A stretch of 64,000 nt of DNA from Hydrangea macrophylla (GCA_033977485.1 CM066995.1:50715162-50779161), one strand, 5' to 3'. Positions 46,623-58,092 are shown, counted from the stretch's first letter. Program-made: numbers and translations. The notes: generated by a model not told the origin, from the letters alone.

Positions 46623-47312
46623 TCATGAAAGATGATCATTTCGAGGTCTAGGACAGTAGACTCGAAACCTCAGGTGAATGTCATAATCACATACGTCGGA
46701 GTCATCATATACTGTTATTTCCATGAATATACTATATCTGACAATGACTCTTTCAGGCATGAATTGTTCAATGAAGACAGGGATTAGAGATGTCCCCCAT
46801 TCGAGTAGGAAAAAGAACCAATCCCTTTGAAAGGCGTACCTTAACATTTCCCCGTTAACAACTCTTGTTAACAAACACCCCCATCCAAAAATATTGTCAT
46901 TATCATCATAAATGGGGAATTGTACTAGGGATGTTAAGTATCGCTCCCACTCATTTTCTTCATATTCATGATATAGTTCTTGGAACACCTCATATTGAGC
47001 TTGTTCCCACTCATCGTAGTTGGTGCTAATGTTCTGCCAATCATCTAATCCATCAAATATTGGCTCACCATCCCACTCCCTAGGTTGGTCAGGTTCCACT
47101 AAATAATCAATTTCTTCATCAGTGTCGTAAATTCTATCGACACACCTAGCATAGAACATTTCATCCTCGTCAGAGTCCATGAGATATTCAAATCTTGGGG
47201 GTGTATCATCATCTGACGAAGTTCTATCCTCTGGAGGATAGTTGTTATTGTTAGACGAACTGGCATAGTTTATACTCATTCTTGCAGTTCTGCGATGATT
47301 AGATGGGTTCAT
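46623..47312 (-). CDS. Acidic ORF2 of element D, unknown function
   Basis: 229 intact codons from ATG 47312, just after the gag-integrase fusion. Very acidic, Tyr- and Trp-rich: SSDDDTPPRFEYLMDSDED, ENEWERYL, then a more hydrophobic part (GWGCLLTRVV, WFFFLLEWGTSLIPVFIEQF) and a C-terminus ending RPRNDHLS. A splice acceptor GTTACAG|GTAAC lies 13 bases upstream (47326). Same position and character as ORF2 of A, although the sequences share little by eye. Being uninterrupted in a non-autonomous element hints that it is used. Confidence 0.6.
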   Translation of the reverse strand: MNPSNHRRTARMSINYASSSNNNNYPPEDRTSSDDDTPPRFEYLMDSDEDEMFYARCVDRIYDTDEEIDYLVEPDQPREWDGEPIFDGLDDWQNISTNYDEWEQAQYEVFQELYHEYEENEWERYLTSLVQFPIYDDNDNIFGWGCLLTRVVNGEMLRYAFQRDWFFFLLEWGTSLIPVFIEQFMPERVIVRYSIFMEITVYDDSDVCDYDIHLRFRVYCPRPRNDHLS

Positions 47313-47424
47313 ATCTCTTTGTTACCTGTAACATCAGATAATATGTTATAATTCCTGAAAAATATTAAATAGTAAGAAAAAAAAATAAAATCAAATAAAA
47401 ATAAAATTCCTACTATGTACAATT

Positions 47425-48714
47425 CTAATATTGATTTATGAATTTAAGAGGTATCACAGTTGGGGTCCTCCAAAGGAAAGGACTCCAATTCAGTTTCAAA
47501 ATCCCTAAGAATGGTTTTAATTTATGCCTACTGACTTTAAATGTATTACCATCTTTAGGGTCTTCAATCACGATAGTTCCATAAGGATAAATATTTTTTA
47601 CAATATATGGAGCAGTCCATCGAGATTTCATTTTTCTTTTAATAAGATGCAGTTTTGAGTTATATAATAGAACTTTTTGCGCGGGGGTAAATCTTTGATA
47701 AACAGGAGTATTAAGACATTTTTCTGTAGAGTACCCCATCATATGACATGTACTGCAAAGTTCTAATTTATTTTTAGATAGAGGAGGATTAGTTTTCTCC
47801 AGTTTAACAGATATTAGCTTGCGAGTTAATTCTTCAATTTTTATGACTAATTCATCTTCAGTTTGTGATTGCTGTGATTTTTTAGCCTTTTCTTTCCTAA
47901 CATTTTCTTCTTTTTCCTTTTGTGGAGCGTCTTTGCTAAGCCAATCAAAATATGATTCAGCTTCGTCAGCATTTTTAAAAAATTCCCCTTGATACATGGC
48001 TTCAATTATTTCCATTGACTCTGGATCTAATGTTTCATAGAAGTAATTAATTATACGCCATTTTTTAAAGCCATGATGTGGATAGGTTTGTAAGAGATCT
48101 ACAAAAAATTCACAGTCTTTAATGCATGGTTCCTTCTCTTTTTCAGTGAAAAGTTTATATTCTCGCATCAAGCAATAAGTTAAATTCATTTGATAGAATT
48201 TATTTAGAAATGCATGATTCATATCTGGCCATGAAGTTATAGATCCAGGGTGGAGAGATAAAAGCCAAGATTCAGCTTCATCTTTTAAAGAAAAAGGAAA
48301 AAGTTTGAGATAGATTATCTCGATAGGACAAGTTTGATCAGCAAACGTTTCACAAACTTCTTCAAATTCACGAATATGGACATAAGCATATTCTTTCTTA
48401 ATTCCGTGGTAAGTTGGTAAGCACGGTAGCATGTTATATTTAAAATGAAAATTTCCTGTATGTCTAGGTAGTGTGATGCAAGAAGGAGTGATGATTTGTT
48501 CTGGCATAAATATACCACGTAAAGACCATCGCTCACGTTCTGATAAAACAGGTTGTGGTATATTATTCCCATGATCATTATGAGTATCATTAGTTATTCC
48601 TTCCATGCCTTCTATTTCAGTCATGATTCTAGGAAAATGTATACTAGATGAATTAGTAGAAATATTAAAATTATGTGGTACTTGATATAAAGCTTCAGTA
48701 GTATCTAAGGACAT
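47425..48714 (-). CDS. gag: gag fused in frame to the integrase C-terminus (element D)
   Basis: 429 intact codons from ATG 48714. Residues about 1-330 are Athila gag: SCITLPRHTG, LPTYHGIKKEYAYVHIREFE, LFPFSLKDEAESWLL, FFVDLLQTYPHHGF, then a Lys/Glu-rich coiled-coil-like segment and a zinc knuckle with Tyr for His (CSTCHMMGYSTEKC, about 321-334). Directly after it (about 344-400) comes the end of integrase: AQKVLLYNSKLHL, KSRWTAPYIVKNIYPYG, FKVSRHKLKPFL, collinear with the last 70 residues of element A integrase. Some 1300 residues are missing. The junction is in frame, and nothing shows decay. The protein could form particles; the tail normally follows the catalytic core. Confidence 0.85.
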   Translation of the reverse strand: MSLDTTEALYQVPHNFNISTNSSSIHFPRIMTEIEGMEGITNDTHNDHGNNIPQPVLSERERWSLRGIFMPEQIITPSCITLPRHTGNFHFKYNMLPCLPTYHGIKKEYAYVHIREFEEVCETFADQTCPIEIIYLKLFPFSLKDEAESWLLSLHPGSITSWPDMNHAFLNKFYQMNLTYCLMREYKLFTEKEKEPCIKDCEFFVDLLQTYPHHGFKKWRIINYFYETLDPESMEIIEAMYQGEFFKNADEAESYFDWLSKDAPQKEKEENVRKEKAKKSQQSQTEDELVIKIEELTRKLISVKLEKTNPPLSKNKLELCSTCHMMGYSTEKCLNTPVYQRFTPAQKVLLYNSKLHLIKRKMKSRWTAPYIVKNIYPYGTIVIEDPKDGNTFKVSRHKLKPFLGILKLNWSPFLWRTPTVIPLKFINQY

Positions 48715-49049
48715 ATGAAGTAAAAGAAAAACTAAGTAATAAAATTATTATTATTGTTATTATTAGCTAAGTAAAAATAAACAACCTCTTTTTTTTTTAT
48801 TTTATATTTTTTTATATATTTATTTTTTAGAAGATGCACAAGTACATATATATAAATATATATTTATATATATTTCACAAGGAAATAAATTATATATAGT
48901 TTTTTTTTTAATTATTATATATATATATATTTTTTACTTTCTTAAAAAGAAAACTAGATTATTTATAAGGTAGAATAAGTATATATATATAGTGAGAGAA
49001 ATAGTCTTAGACCTAACTTTTTTTATTATTTACTATTTTTATTAACCGT
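48715..49049 (-). other. 5' leader of element D
   Basis: AT-rich leader between primer site and gag, with TA-repeats (about 48840-48935). No gene. Confidence 0.6.
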
Positions 49050-49067
49050 TCCCCGGCAACGGCGCCA
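49050..49067 (-). promoter_or_regulatory. Primer-binding site of element D, tRNA-Asp type
   Basis: Minus strand TGGCGCCGTTGCCGGGGA after the AGTTTT spacer. Identical to element A. Confidence 0.93.
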
Positions 49068-49073
49068 AAAACT

Positions 49074-51493
49074 TGACGACATCCTATTGACGCGTTTTCT
49101 TATCACACCCAAGTGTAGGTGATCGTACAAGTAATAAAGTTCTGGAAGTCCAGGTCGAACCCACAGGGAACGGAATAAAATTTTATAAATTTAGGCAGAT
49201 AACTATTTTGTCACTAAAAAGAAAATAAAAGATGATGGATTTTTTTGGGGTTTTACTAAACTACTAATTTTTATATGTTTGCAATAAAAGTAATTAAAAC
49301 TATTCTTTTCCTTAACAGTTTATGGTAAAGATTTTAACAGTGCAAAATAAATTAACTAACATACTAGTAAGAAAAGGAAGAAAAATATATATAAGCTAAA
49401 TTTTTGTAAGATAAACTTTTTAGATTTAACAATAGCGAAAGATGGAAATAATACAGATATTTAAGCAAAACTATTATAAAACAGGAAATATTAATTAACT
49501 AGGGGAAATGATTTAAAGAAATTGGGAATATGCAAACCAACACTAGATCCCACAACTTTTGTGCATTTGAAAAGCATTTGGCATTTAAGACCGCAGAGTC
49601 ATTCTTTATTTAAAAATAAACTTTCACTAGTCAGGGTCATATCAAGTGTGTCAGGTTTAATATAAAACGACATCGTTTGGTTTAAAGAAAAATAAAAAGG
49701 CAATTGGGCAGTAGCCAGGTTCGAACCGTGCCCCGCTGCGGACGTGGGTTATTCAGCGTCCAGTCCCCACCACTCTGCCACTACACAATTGCCTATCAAT
49801 TATTGGATAGAAATATAGATAAATACATATTTGAAATATTAACTTTGTCATGTGAGTTGTTTGAGTATGCTAGGTGTTTTTTATGACAAAAGGCATAGTT
49901 TGACAATCCACATAATTAGGCTTTTTATTTCAAATATGTACTCAATATAGCCATAGTATATAAACATGTTAAATGGTCATAAACTATAGATACATAGATA
50001 TTTTTGGCCATAAATGGAAAAATAACCCATCTAGATAAATTTGCCCATTTAAGTTTAGTGCACAGAAGTTGTGGTTTCTAAGTTTTTATTACATATCCCC
50101 AATTAAAGTTTTAGCCTACCATTTTGGAATTGAAACTGTCTTCCAAATAAAATTTAAAGATAAATTAAATAGGTGTAAACAGTGACTGCTCAATTAAAAC
50201 TAAAGTTGTGAAACTAAGGTAGGAGTGAAATATACTATTATTATATTATTTTTCTACTTAACATGAGCTGGGGTTGAATTTGTGGAATCTGCAAAATAAG
50301 AGAGTTTAGTACAACTAGGCTAATAAAATATACATAATTGGAAATACTGAATTAATAATAAAATACTAAACCTTTGACTTTGGATTCTGGTGGGGTCACA
50401 GTGGTTGAACTCCAAGAACACAAATAAGGCCAAACCAAATCCAAATATACTTTTGGAGTGAGATATGGGTATGATGTACTTTTGGACTTTAGTAGGTGAT
50501 TACAACAACTACGTGACTAAGAAATCTGACATTTAATCGCAAAATCTATCTTCTAGTGAATAAAAATATTGCTATAAAAATTAAAAATTTGGATTTTTTA
50601 ACTATTTTAGGGGACAACTATAAGTACTACTAGACTAGAAATATTAAATCTAATTTTAAATAGGAATATTTTACTACTACAAATTGACAAAGGTCATACA
50701 AGAAAACAAATATTTTATTTTAAGAAATACAGTACACAAAGTTTTGCTACATATTTTTGAACATAAAATCATCAATTACATAAAAGTAAAATTTTACAAC
50801 TACTAGAACTAGAAAAGGCAAAGAAAAACTAAAGTTTCCTATTTCTAGGGACAATATAAAGTGCTCACATAATAACCTCCCCTAAACTATTCTCTCCAAA
50901 CTGTGATTGTGAACTGTTGTGTTGTGTGAATTGTGTAGCTGTCTGCCTTCAGCTCCTCCATTTATAGGCGAAGTGAATGACGATTTTCGTCATTTCGTTC
51001 GTCACGTGGTACATTTTTCTTCGCGTGTTTCAATTTTTTTTCTTCCTCCCTCTGACAGTTTGAAAAACTGATCTTCGACTTTCCTGCAGATACTGAGAGA
51101 AAGAGAGAGAGAGAAAAGACAAAACAAAAAATAATATAAAAAAATTTAACATCCAAAGCAAATCCAAGCTTTGGATGTCTTTGTCCGAATTTTTTTATTT
51201 TTTATTTTTTATTTTTTTATTTTTTTTTGTTTGACCATTTGGTAAGTTTAAGTTATAATAGCCACATGAGAAATAATCTCATGTGGTTGTTACTCATTTT
51301 ATTCCCTTCGTTTCACTTCATTTTTACCTAAACATATAAAATGTGTAAAAACAAATAATTACATGCATTTGAGTGACATCACTGTTAAATTATATTAATT
51401 CAAATATGCGTGTAAAACTATGAATTTTGGGGATTAAATGAGTATTGTGTCTATTATATTGGAACATAAATGTGCAATATTCAGTGTTTGTTA
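49074..51493 (-). repeat. 5' LTR of element D
   Basis: 2420 bp. The plus-strand right end reads GTGTTTGTTA where the other copy reads GTGTTTGTCA, so the terminal CA has become TA by one C-to-T change. TATA box at 50966-50961 (CCTATAAATGG on minus), with a leader holding ACACAACACAACAG downstream. tRNA-like block at 49698-49795 (A box 49780-49770, B box 49727-49718). Confidence 0.95.
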
Positions 51494-51922
51494 ATGATAT
51501 AGTCCCGATCATGAAAGGACTATGGATTCTTTATTCTAAGAGAAATACGGAATACTATAGAAAATGTGCTCCATTGAACTTTAATGTAATTGCATGGTAG
51601 ATGGCTGGGTCGCGGTGGATTCGTGTAATCCCAACATTTCTTTTCTATTAAGAAAAACACGTTTTAAGACATCGCTTTAGTTAATTAGTTAATCATTAGT
51701 TTAATTTACTTTAGTTTCTTTAATTTTAGTAGTTACTTTGTGGAACTTCGTGTTCTACAACCTTTCATATATTGATTTTTATTTTCCTTTTAGAGTTTAA
51801 TCTAAGTATTTAGGTTATCACCTTCCCTGTGGGATCGACCTGGTCTTAAGCAGATTACTACTTGCACGATTACCTACACTTGGGTATAGCACACAAGCGC
51901 ACGCACAGTCTTAGCCATGTCA
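51494..51922 (+). repeat. 5' LTR of element C, second part
   Basis: Opens with the duplication ATGAT (51494-51498) and runs to AGCCATGTCA at 51922. Matches the 3' 420 bp of the A LTR, including the TGGGATCGACCTGGTCTTA segment. With 38988-40188 it makes a 1630-bp LTR. Confidence 0.92.
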
Positions 51923-51928
51923 AGTTTT

Positions 51929-51946
51929 TGGCGCCGTTACCGGGGA
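51929..51946 (+). promoter_or_regulatory. Primer-binding site of element C
   Basis: TGGCGCCGTTACCGGGGA, one base different from the A and D sites (G to A), after the AGTTTTT spacer. Confidence 0.9.
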
Positions 51947-52050
51947 AAGCGACAAGCTAACGCTTAGATTACCTCAATCTATTCTTATCTCTTTCTGTTT
52001 TCTTTTGTCTTTTATTCTTTAGATTAAAACTACTTAGGATCTTTCCTTTT

Positions 52051-54668
52051 ATGTCCGATAATTCCATCAAAGGAATCTACGAAAATCCATTCTACTTAGC
52101 CGATTCCTCCAATTCTAATAATCTTGTAGCCACACCTACCGATTCAATGGCTGATAATCAAAGTGAAAATTGTGAGAATGTGGTTGTACCAATTGATAAT
52201 TCACTTCGTCCTTTGTGTGATCTCATGACACTCGAACACATACCTATACCTTCTTGTATTCTCATTCCACCTCATGCTGGCGAATTTCAATTTCGCAACA
52301 GAATGATTCAACTCCTTCCAACCTTCCATGGAATGGATAGCGAGAAGGCATATACCTACACGTCAAGGACTTCGAGGATGTGTGTAAAACATTCTCACAA
52401 AATTGCCCTGTAGATGTGACACGTCTAATATTATTTCCTTTCACTTTAAAAGGTAAAGCAAAAGCATGGCTACTCACTTTGAAGCCGAATTCGATTTACA
52501 CCTGGCATGCGATGAACACTGTGTTCTTAAAGAAATTCTTTCCACCGCGCATGACCACTGAGCTTAAACGACAAATTAACTCTTATAAACAAAAGATCAA
52601 TGAAACCTTCACTCAAACTTGGGAGCGTTTCAAAGATTTGCTTCTCTCATGCCCACATCATGGGTATGAAAAATGGCGAACCATAAGCTACTTTTACGAA
52701 GGGTTAAATGGTGAAACTAAAAAGTTGGTCGAAACCATGAGTTCAGGGCCATTTCTTCGCAAAAACACTGAAGAAGCAGAAGCTCACTTCGAATGGCTAG
52801 CTGAATATGCCCACGAATGGTCCAATTCGGAAGATGTCCCATGCTCACAGATATCCTGTGCAGAGGAGAAGAGTCTATACCAATTAAAAAGTGAGGATCA
52901 TCTAATGAGTAAATATGAAGAACTAGTTAAGAAGGTAGAGGAGTTGGCAATGAAAGGAGAGAGTTCTAGGCAGGTTTGACCTGAAGAACCATGCGGCACA
53001 TGCAACATGTTGGGATACACCAATCAATACTGTCCCAATGTGCCGTACTTTCAAGAACAACCCCCCATGGGAATGAATGCCATGCAAGGGTATAGGGGGC
53101 AGGGAATTCCTATAATAATAACAACATTCAGAATAACAATCGATGGAATCACCCCGGGTTTGATTGAAAAAATGATGTTGGGACCCAAAATCAATATCAA
53201 CACCAGCAGCCCTACACTAACAATAATCACTATCAAGGGCAATACAATAGGCGGTCCCAGTCATATAATCAAAATAGATCAAATAACTATAACCATGTTC
53301 AACCCTCTAATAATCAGCAATCAAATGTCTATGTGCCACCGCACAAAAAGGTGCAGGAGTAAGATCCAATCTCTAATGCGAATTTAACACAACAGTTAAT
53401 TCAAATGATGAGTAAAATGTCTACAACATTAGAGAGAATGGATGCACGACAAGAGGGGTCAAGTGGAACGTTTCCTGCTCAACCGCTTCAAAACCCTAAG
53501 GGATACAACAACGGTCCTACTAATCACGAACAAGCAAAAGCCGTAACTACTCTGAGAAGCGGCAAGATTATAGGGTGCAATTTACCATTTTCTACCCCTA
53601 AAGAGTATGAAGAGGATGAAGTGGTAAATAAAATCAAACCATCCACTCAAGAAGAGGAGTCGTCCACTGATGACAAACCATTAGAATCAAATGATGATGC
53701 TCATAAAAAAGTAGAAGAAGTTGAGAGAAGGCTCAGAAAGGAGCCTGTCATTGACGAATTACCTAAATGCCCTTTCCCTGTGCCTTACCCTCAAAGGCTT
53801 AAGAAACCTAAAAACAAGGCAAAGAATCAGGAGTTTTTGGAGTTCTTTAAACAAGTCAAAATTAATCTCCCACTCCTTGATGCAATCAAACAAGTGCCGG
53901 CCTATGCTAAGTACCTTAAAGACTTATGCACGGTCAAAAGGAGGCAAAGTATAAAGAAACACGCCTATGTCGCTTGTCAAGCAAGCCCAATCATCCAAAA
54001 TGAATTGCCTCCGAAACTCAAAGACCCCAGTACCCCAACTGTCTCTTGCTGAATTGGGAATCAAAGGATAGACAAAGCACTCCTTGATTTAGGAGCAAGC
54101 GTAAACCTGCTGCCATACTCAGTTTATAAACAATTAGGGTTGGGTGAACTTAAACCTACCCGAGTTGCATTACAACTGGGAGACAGGTCAGTCAAATACC
54201 CTAGAGGAATACTGGAGAACGTTCTGGTACAGATAGATTCATTTGTCTTCCTAATCAATTTTGTGATTTTGGACACTGAACCTGTGTCTAATCCATGTTC
54301 ACAAATCCCGGTGATATTTGGACGTCCATTCCTCAACACCATAGATGCAACAATCAAAATAATAAGTGGTATTATGACCATCGTATTCGGGCATATGACT
54401 CTAAATGTCAAGATTCTTTCAAATCCCCGACCTAAAGAATACGAGGATGAGGAAGAAATCAATTTTATTGAAACGGTCATCGAAGACGAGACTGATTTTG
54501 TAGATTACAAAGATCCCTTGGAGGTAGTTGAGTCACAATTTGATGCGATTTATCAACCTAACAATTCTACCCCATTGGATGCTGCTTTGAATCACACTTG
54601 CCTCATGATGGAGACAAAAGAGGAGGACAGAGCTAAATGCATGTGGGTAACACCATATGAACCACTAC
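52051..54668 (+). pseudogene. gag-pol: gag and protease of element C, decayed and cut by element E
   Basis: Starts at ATG 52051 (MSDNSIKGIYENPFY), aligning with element A gag. Breaks: a 2-bp insertion near 52350, a TGA at 52977, a frameshift near 53105-53400 and a TGA at 54050. Preserved parts: gag core 52380-52979, zinc knuckle CGTCNMLGYTNQYC (Tyr for His) at about 52990-53030, a Glu/Asp-rich linker, and the protease box LLDLGASVNLLP at about 54080-54115, the normal form where A has Glu. The frame runs to WVTPYEP, where the E LTR starts. Not functional. Confidence 0.88.
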
Positions 54669-55399
54669 TGTCACGCCCCGAAGTACCAAAAATAGGGAAA
54701 AATAAATTTCCTTTATGGGTTCTTAGACACGTGACTGGTTGTGAGTGTCACCTGATTGTCCAAACATGCTTATAACAATAATGTGATATGGGAAAGTGAC
54801 TAAGTTCAGCGGAAGCAGAAATTTAAAACATCCAAGTCTTACATCAGTAGTATATTACAGGCCAAAAAGATATCCAAAAGATACATATTACAAGACCAGC
54901 TAAACTATTACATCACTAACATAATAATAATAACATAACTATAACAAAAGAAAAGCTCCAAAGTCTTCAGCTGGCGAAACCGTAGCCTTCCTCGTAGTAA
55001 TCTTCACTAGCATAGTCTTCAGTAGTAAAGTCAGCATATTGATAGCAGTCGGCTCCGTCTGGACCTGCAAAGGCTGGACGTGGAAGGTCCAGCGGCATGA
55101 AAAGCCATTAGCGGTTAAGCTAAGTGAGGGTCCCCTTAAGGTTACCACCACTTAAGGTAAGTTATTCTTCATCTCTTCTTATTTCTCGAAACCATATCTC
55201 GTTCATCATTTCTTATTCTCGATACTATGTCTTGTTTGTCTTTTCTTATTCTCAAAATCATGTCATATTTAAACTCAATCATTCCTTTTGAAACTTAACC
55301 CAGAACTGAACTGACCAATGACATTGACTGAAAGAAGACTTAATTCCAAATGCATTTACCGATCAAGAAAGAACAACACTCAACAATGAATAGTTAACT

Positions 55400-55775
55400 G
55401 TTGCCCAACTGGCACTCAAACTGTCGTCCAAATGGCATTCAAACTATCGCCCAACTGGCATTCAAACTGTCGCCCAAATGGCATAAGTGTGCGGGACATT
55501 AACAATCTCTTGGTCGAACACGTCATGCCGATCCTCAGGTCGCTCGCACGTTACCGAACACGTCATGCCGATCCTCAGACCAAGGATACGGGAAATTAAT
55601 AATCACTTGGACGAACACGTCATGCCGATCCTCAGGTCACCCGTACATAAACGAACACGTCATGCCGATCCTCAGTCCAAGGGTGCAGAAAAATCATCAA
55701 CCACTTGATCGAACACGTCACGACGATCCTCAGGTCATCCGCACTTGATCGAACACGTCATGCCGATCCTCAGAT
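55400..55775 (-). repeat. Short repeats in the E LTR
   Basis: Four copies of a 20-bp unit like CCCAACTGGCATTCAAACTG (55405-55490), then six copies of CACGTCATGCCGATCCTCAG (about 55519, 55559, 55615, 55653, 55713, 55753) with alternating short and long spacing, so a dimeric unit of about 95 bp. The second LTR has the same array at 63055-63430. Confidence 0.85.
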
Positions 55776-56539
55776 CAAGGAACAAAACATAACTCACCGA
55801 TCGACACCATAGAATTACCGAAAGTCCAATTTTGCAAGAAATATCCAAACACGACACGAAAGTTCACGAATCAACTTTGATCGGTAGTCACACGACTAGA
55901 AACGAGGCCCAATGTCCCTTATTCGCATTAAATCTGTTATCGAAGGTTTTATCATTATTTTATGCGTTCGCACGTTTCGTAGTTTAGTTCATTAATATCA
56001 TCCATTTATAACCGTTAATATTTCGCTATACGTCCGACATTCCGTTTTCCTCTCAATATACTTACGATGGAAACTTTCCCGATCATTTATCATCGCAATA
56101 ATCGTGCCATACAATATACTTATAGTTTGGGTATGAACTATCCAACGGTCATTAAACTATATTCACGTAGCTTATGGATTTATAATCATGGATTTAATAT
56201 CAATAAAACATATAGATGAAACCCTTAACATACTCATCTACGCGATAGCACTACCATAGCACGAGATTTTCATAACAACACATGTACTGGAAAACTAGCA
56301 TCAACAATCAACACCATGCATAAACAAAACATTATACAAAAAGTTGTACAATCTGCCAAGATACATTTTCACTGTGTTGACTGAATTAACATGATTTATT
56401 TGGGCATGATAAATTGCTTTGTAGATCAAACTCAAAACTAAAACATTGTATATAATAGGAATATCTTCATGTACAAAAAAATCTAGCTTCAATTACATTT
56501 TTGAGCTACTCAAAATATTTATTTTACAAGACATTTCTT

Positions 56540-57335
56540 AAATCTCGGACTGTTCTGTCCCAGATTTATAACACTGCATTGTACGTGAATTTCACCTATG
56601 AAGGAGTGGTTTTTATACTGAGCTATAAAATGGTTATTTGTAGATAAATGAGTTATATTTCTTCACAAAAAAACCTATCTTAATTCTCATTTTTGAGCTG
56701 AACAAAACATTCATTTTACTAAACTCTGTTCTGCTGAAAGTTTCAGTTTCTCAGATTTATAACACTGCGTTGTACATGCATTTCACCCATGAAGGAGTGA
56801 TTTCTAGACTAAGCTATAGAAGCGTTATTTGTAGATATATGAGTTAGCCTTTACCACAAAAAAAACCTAGATTAATTTGGATTTTTGAGCTGCACAAAAA
56901 ATTCATTTTACTAAACTATGTTTTGCTGAGAGTTTCAGTTTCTCAGATTTATAACACTGCGTTGTACATGCATTTCACCCATGAAAGATTGATTTCTAGA
57001 CTGAGCTATAAAAGAGTTATTTGTAGATATATGAGTTAGCTGTTACCACAAAAAGACCTAGCCTAAGTCGGATTTTTGAACTGCACAAAACATTCATTTT
57101 ACTAAACTATGTTCTGCTGAGAGTTTCAGTTTCTCAGATTTATAACTCTGTGTTGTACATGCATTTCACCCATGAAGGAGTGATTTATAGACTAAGTTAT
57201 AGAAGAGTTATTTGTAGATATATGAGTTAGATTTTACCACAAAAAAAAACCTAGCTTAATTCAGATTTTTGAGCTGCACAAAACATTCATTTTACTAAAC
57301 TATGTTCTGCTGAGAGTTTCAGTTTCTCAGATTTA
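56540..57335 (-). repeat. Tandem repeat, about 192 bp unit, four copies, in the E LTR
   Basis: Units contain TTTCTCAGATTTATAACACT, a TTTCACCCATGAAGGAGTGA segment, GTTATTTGTAGATATATGAG and TTCATTTTACTAAACT. Starts at about 56562, 56753, 56945 and 57137, with a partial fifth at 57331. The first unit is the most diverged. Confidence 0.88.
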
Positions 57336-58092
57336 TGGATTTGTCTTGCATGTCATGAAAACTTCAACACAATAACATCAAACTTCTACTAAACATTAGT
57401 ACATATTATATGTATTCTAAATTGAGTTAGATTACTCACAATTACTCACAATTTACTCACCAAAGCTTGATGTTGTTCTTGAGCTTGATGGAGCTTGAAC
57501 TTCAACTTCAATGGTGACTTCTTCTCTTCTTTCTCTCAAGAATTAAAACTCCAGCTCTCTCTCATAGATTTTAAGTGCTGGTCATAGAGACAAAGTGTGT
57601 ATAATGCATGCTATATGCATGCTTATATAGTAATCCTAGGAGCTAGGTGTCATGTGGCATGTGTATCTGCCATATGCAATAACATGTGTCCTACTAGTGG
57701 ACATTTGTCCAAGAGGGTTGCATGTGGCTGCCACATGGCCGGCCATGTAGGCCCACCTTCGATTGTGTGCCACTTTCTCAGTTTAGGTGCATAAGTTTCT
57801 CGATATATGTGTCAGTCTCGGTTTACGTGCAAACGGGTATTGTTTCTATTATCTTGGTCCAGGTACGTGACTACGTTAATTCTTATTACGGTCGAGTTGG
57901 TACAGTTACTACAGTCTAATATGATAATACTACAATACATCCATACCGTCACATAATTCAAATAATAATATAATAATATAGTCGGTCCAATATAGAAATT
58001 CGAAAAACTGATATTATTAATGAAAAGAAAATTACAGGTGTTACATCTTCCACCACCTATTAAAGGATTTCGTCCTCGAAATCAGAACTTAT

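Larger units (their letters stand above)
40189..51493 (-). mobile_element. Element D: complete non-autonomous Athila-type element
   Basis: 11.3 kb, minus strand: 5' LTR 51493-49074, primer site 49067-49050, gag-integrase-tail fusion 48714-47425, acidic ORF2 47312-46623, an internal promoter-like region, a small Cys-rich ORF, polypurine tract 42799-42789 (GTTGAGGGGTG), 3' LTR 42788-40189. The target duplication ATGAT is perfect. By eye the two LTRs differ at about 15 positions in 2.4 kb, plus microsatellite changes and one MITE, so insertion is recent. Protease, RT, RNase H and the integrase core are absent; it would need enzymes in trans. Confidence 0.93.
38988..54668 (+). mobile_element. Element C: Athila-lineage retrotransposon, interrupted by D and E
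   Basis: Plus strand, same family as A. Parts: LTR 38988-40188, element D insertion 40189-51493, LTR remainder 51494-51922, primer site 51929-51946, gag and protease 52051-54668. Element E then interrupts it, and the rest of pol should resume right of E, outside the window. The A LTR provides the empty site: across the D insertion it reads continuously through TGATGATATAGTCC. Confidence 0.9.
54669..58045 (-). repeat. 3' LTR of element E
   Basis: 3377 bp; plus-strand ends TGTCACGCCCCGAAG and AGGTGTTACA. TATA box TATATAAG at 57629-57622 (minus), so the transcribed part is about 2.9 kb long. A strong donor-like CTTTG|GTGAGTAAA lies at about 57463. Contains two tandem arrays (55500-55775 and 56540-57335). 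Its first 1.7 kb repeats at 62323-64000. Confidence 0.92.

Noticed and set aside
57597..57919. Plus-strand ORFs of 65 codons in the E LTR
   Set aside because: They overlap the LTR TATA region and are short and low-complexity, with no homology I recognise.
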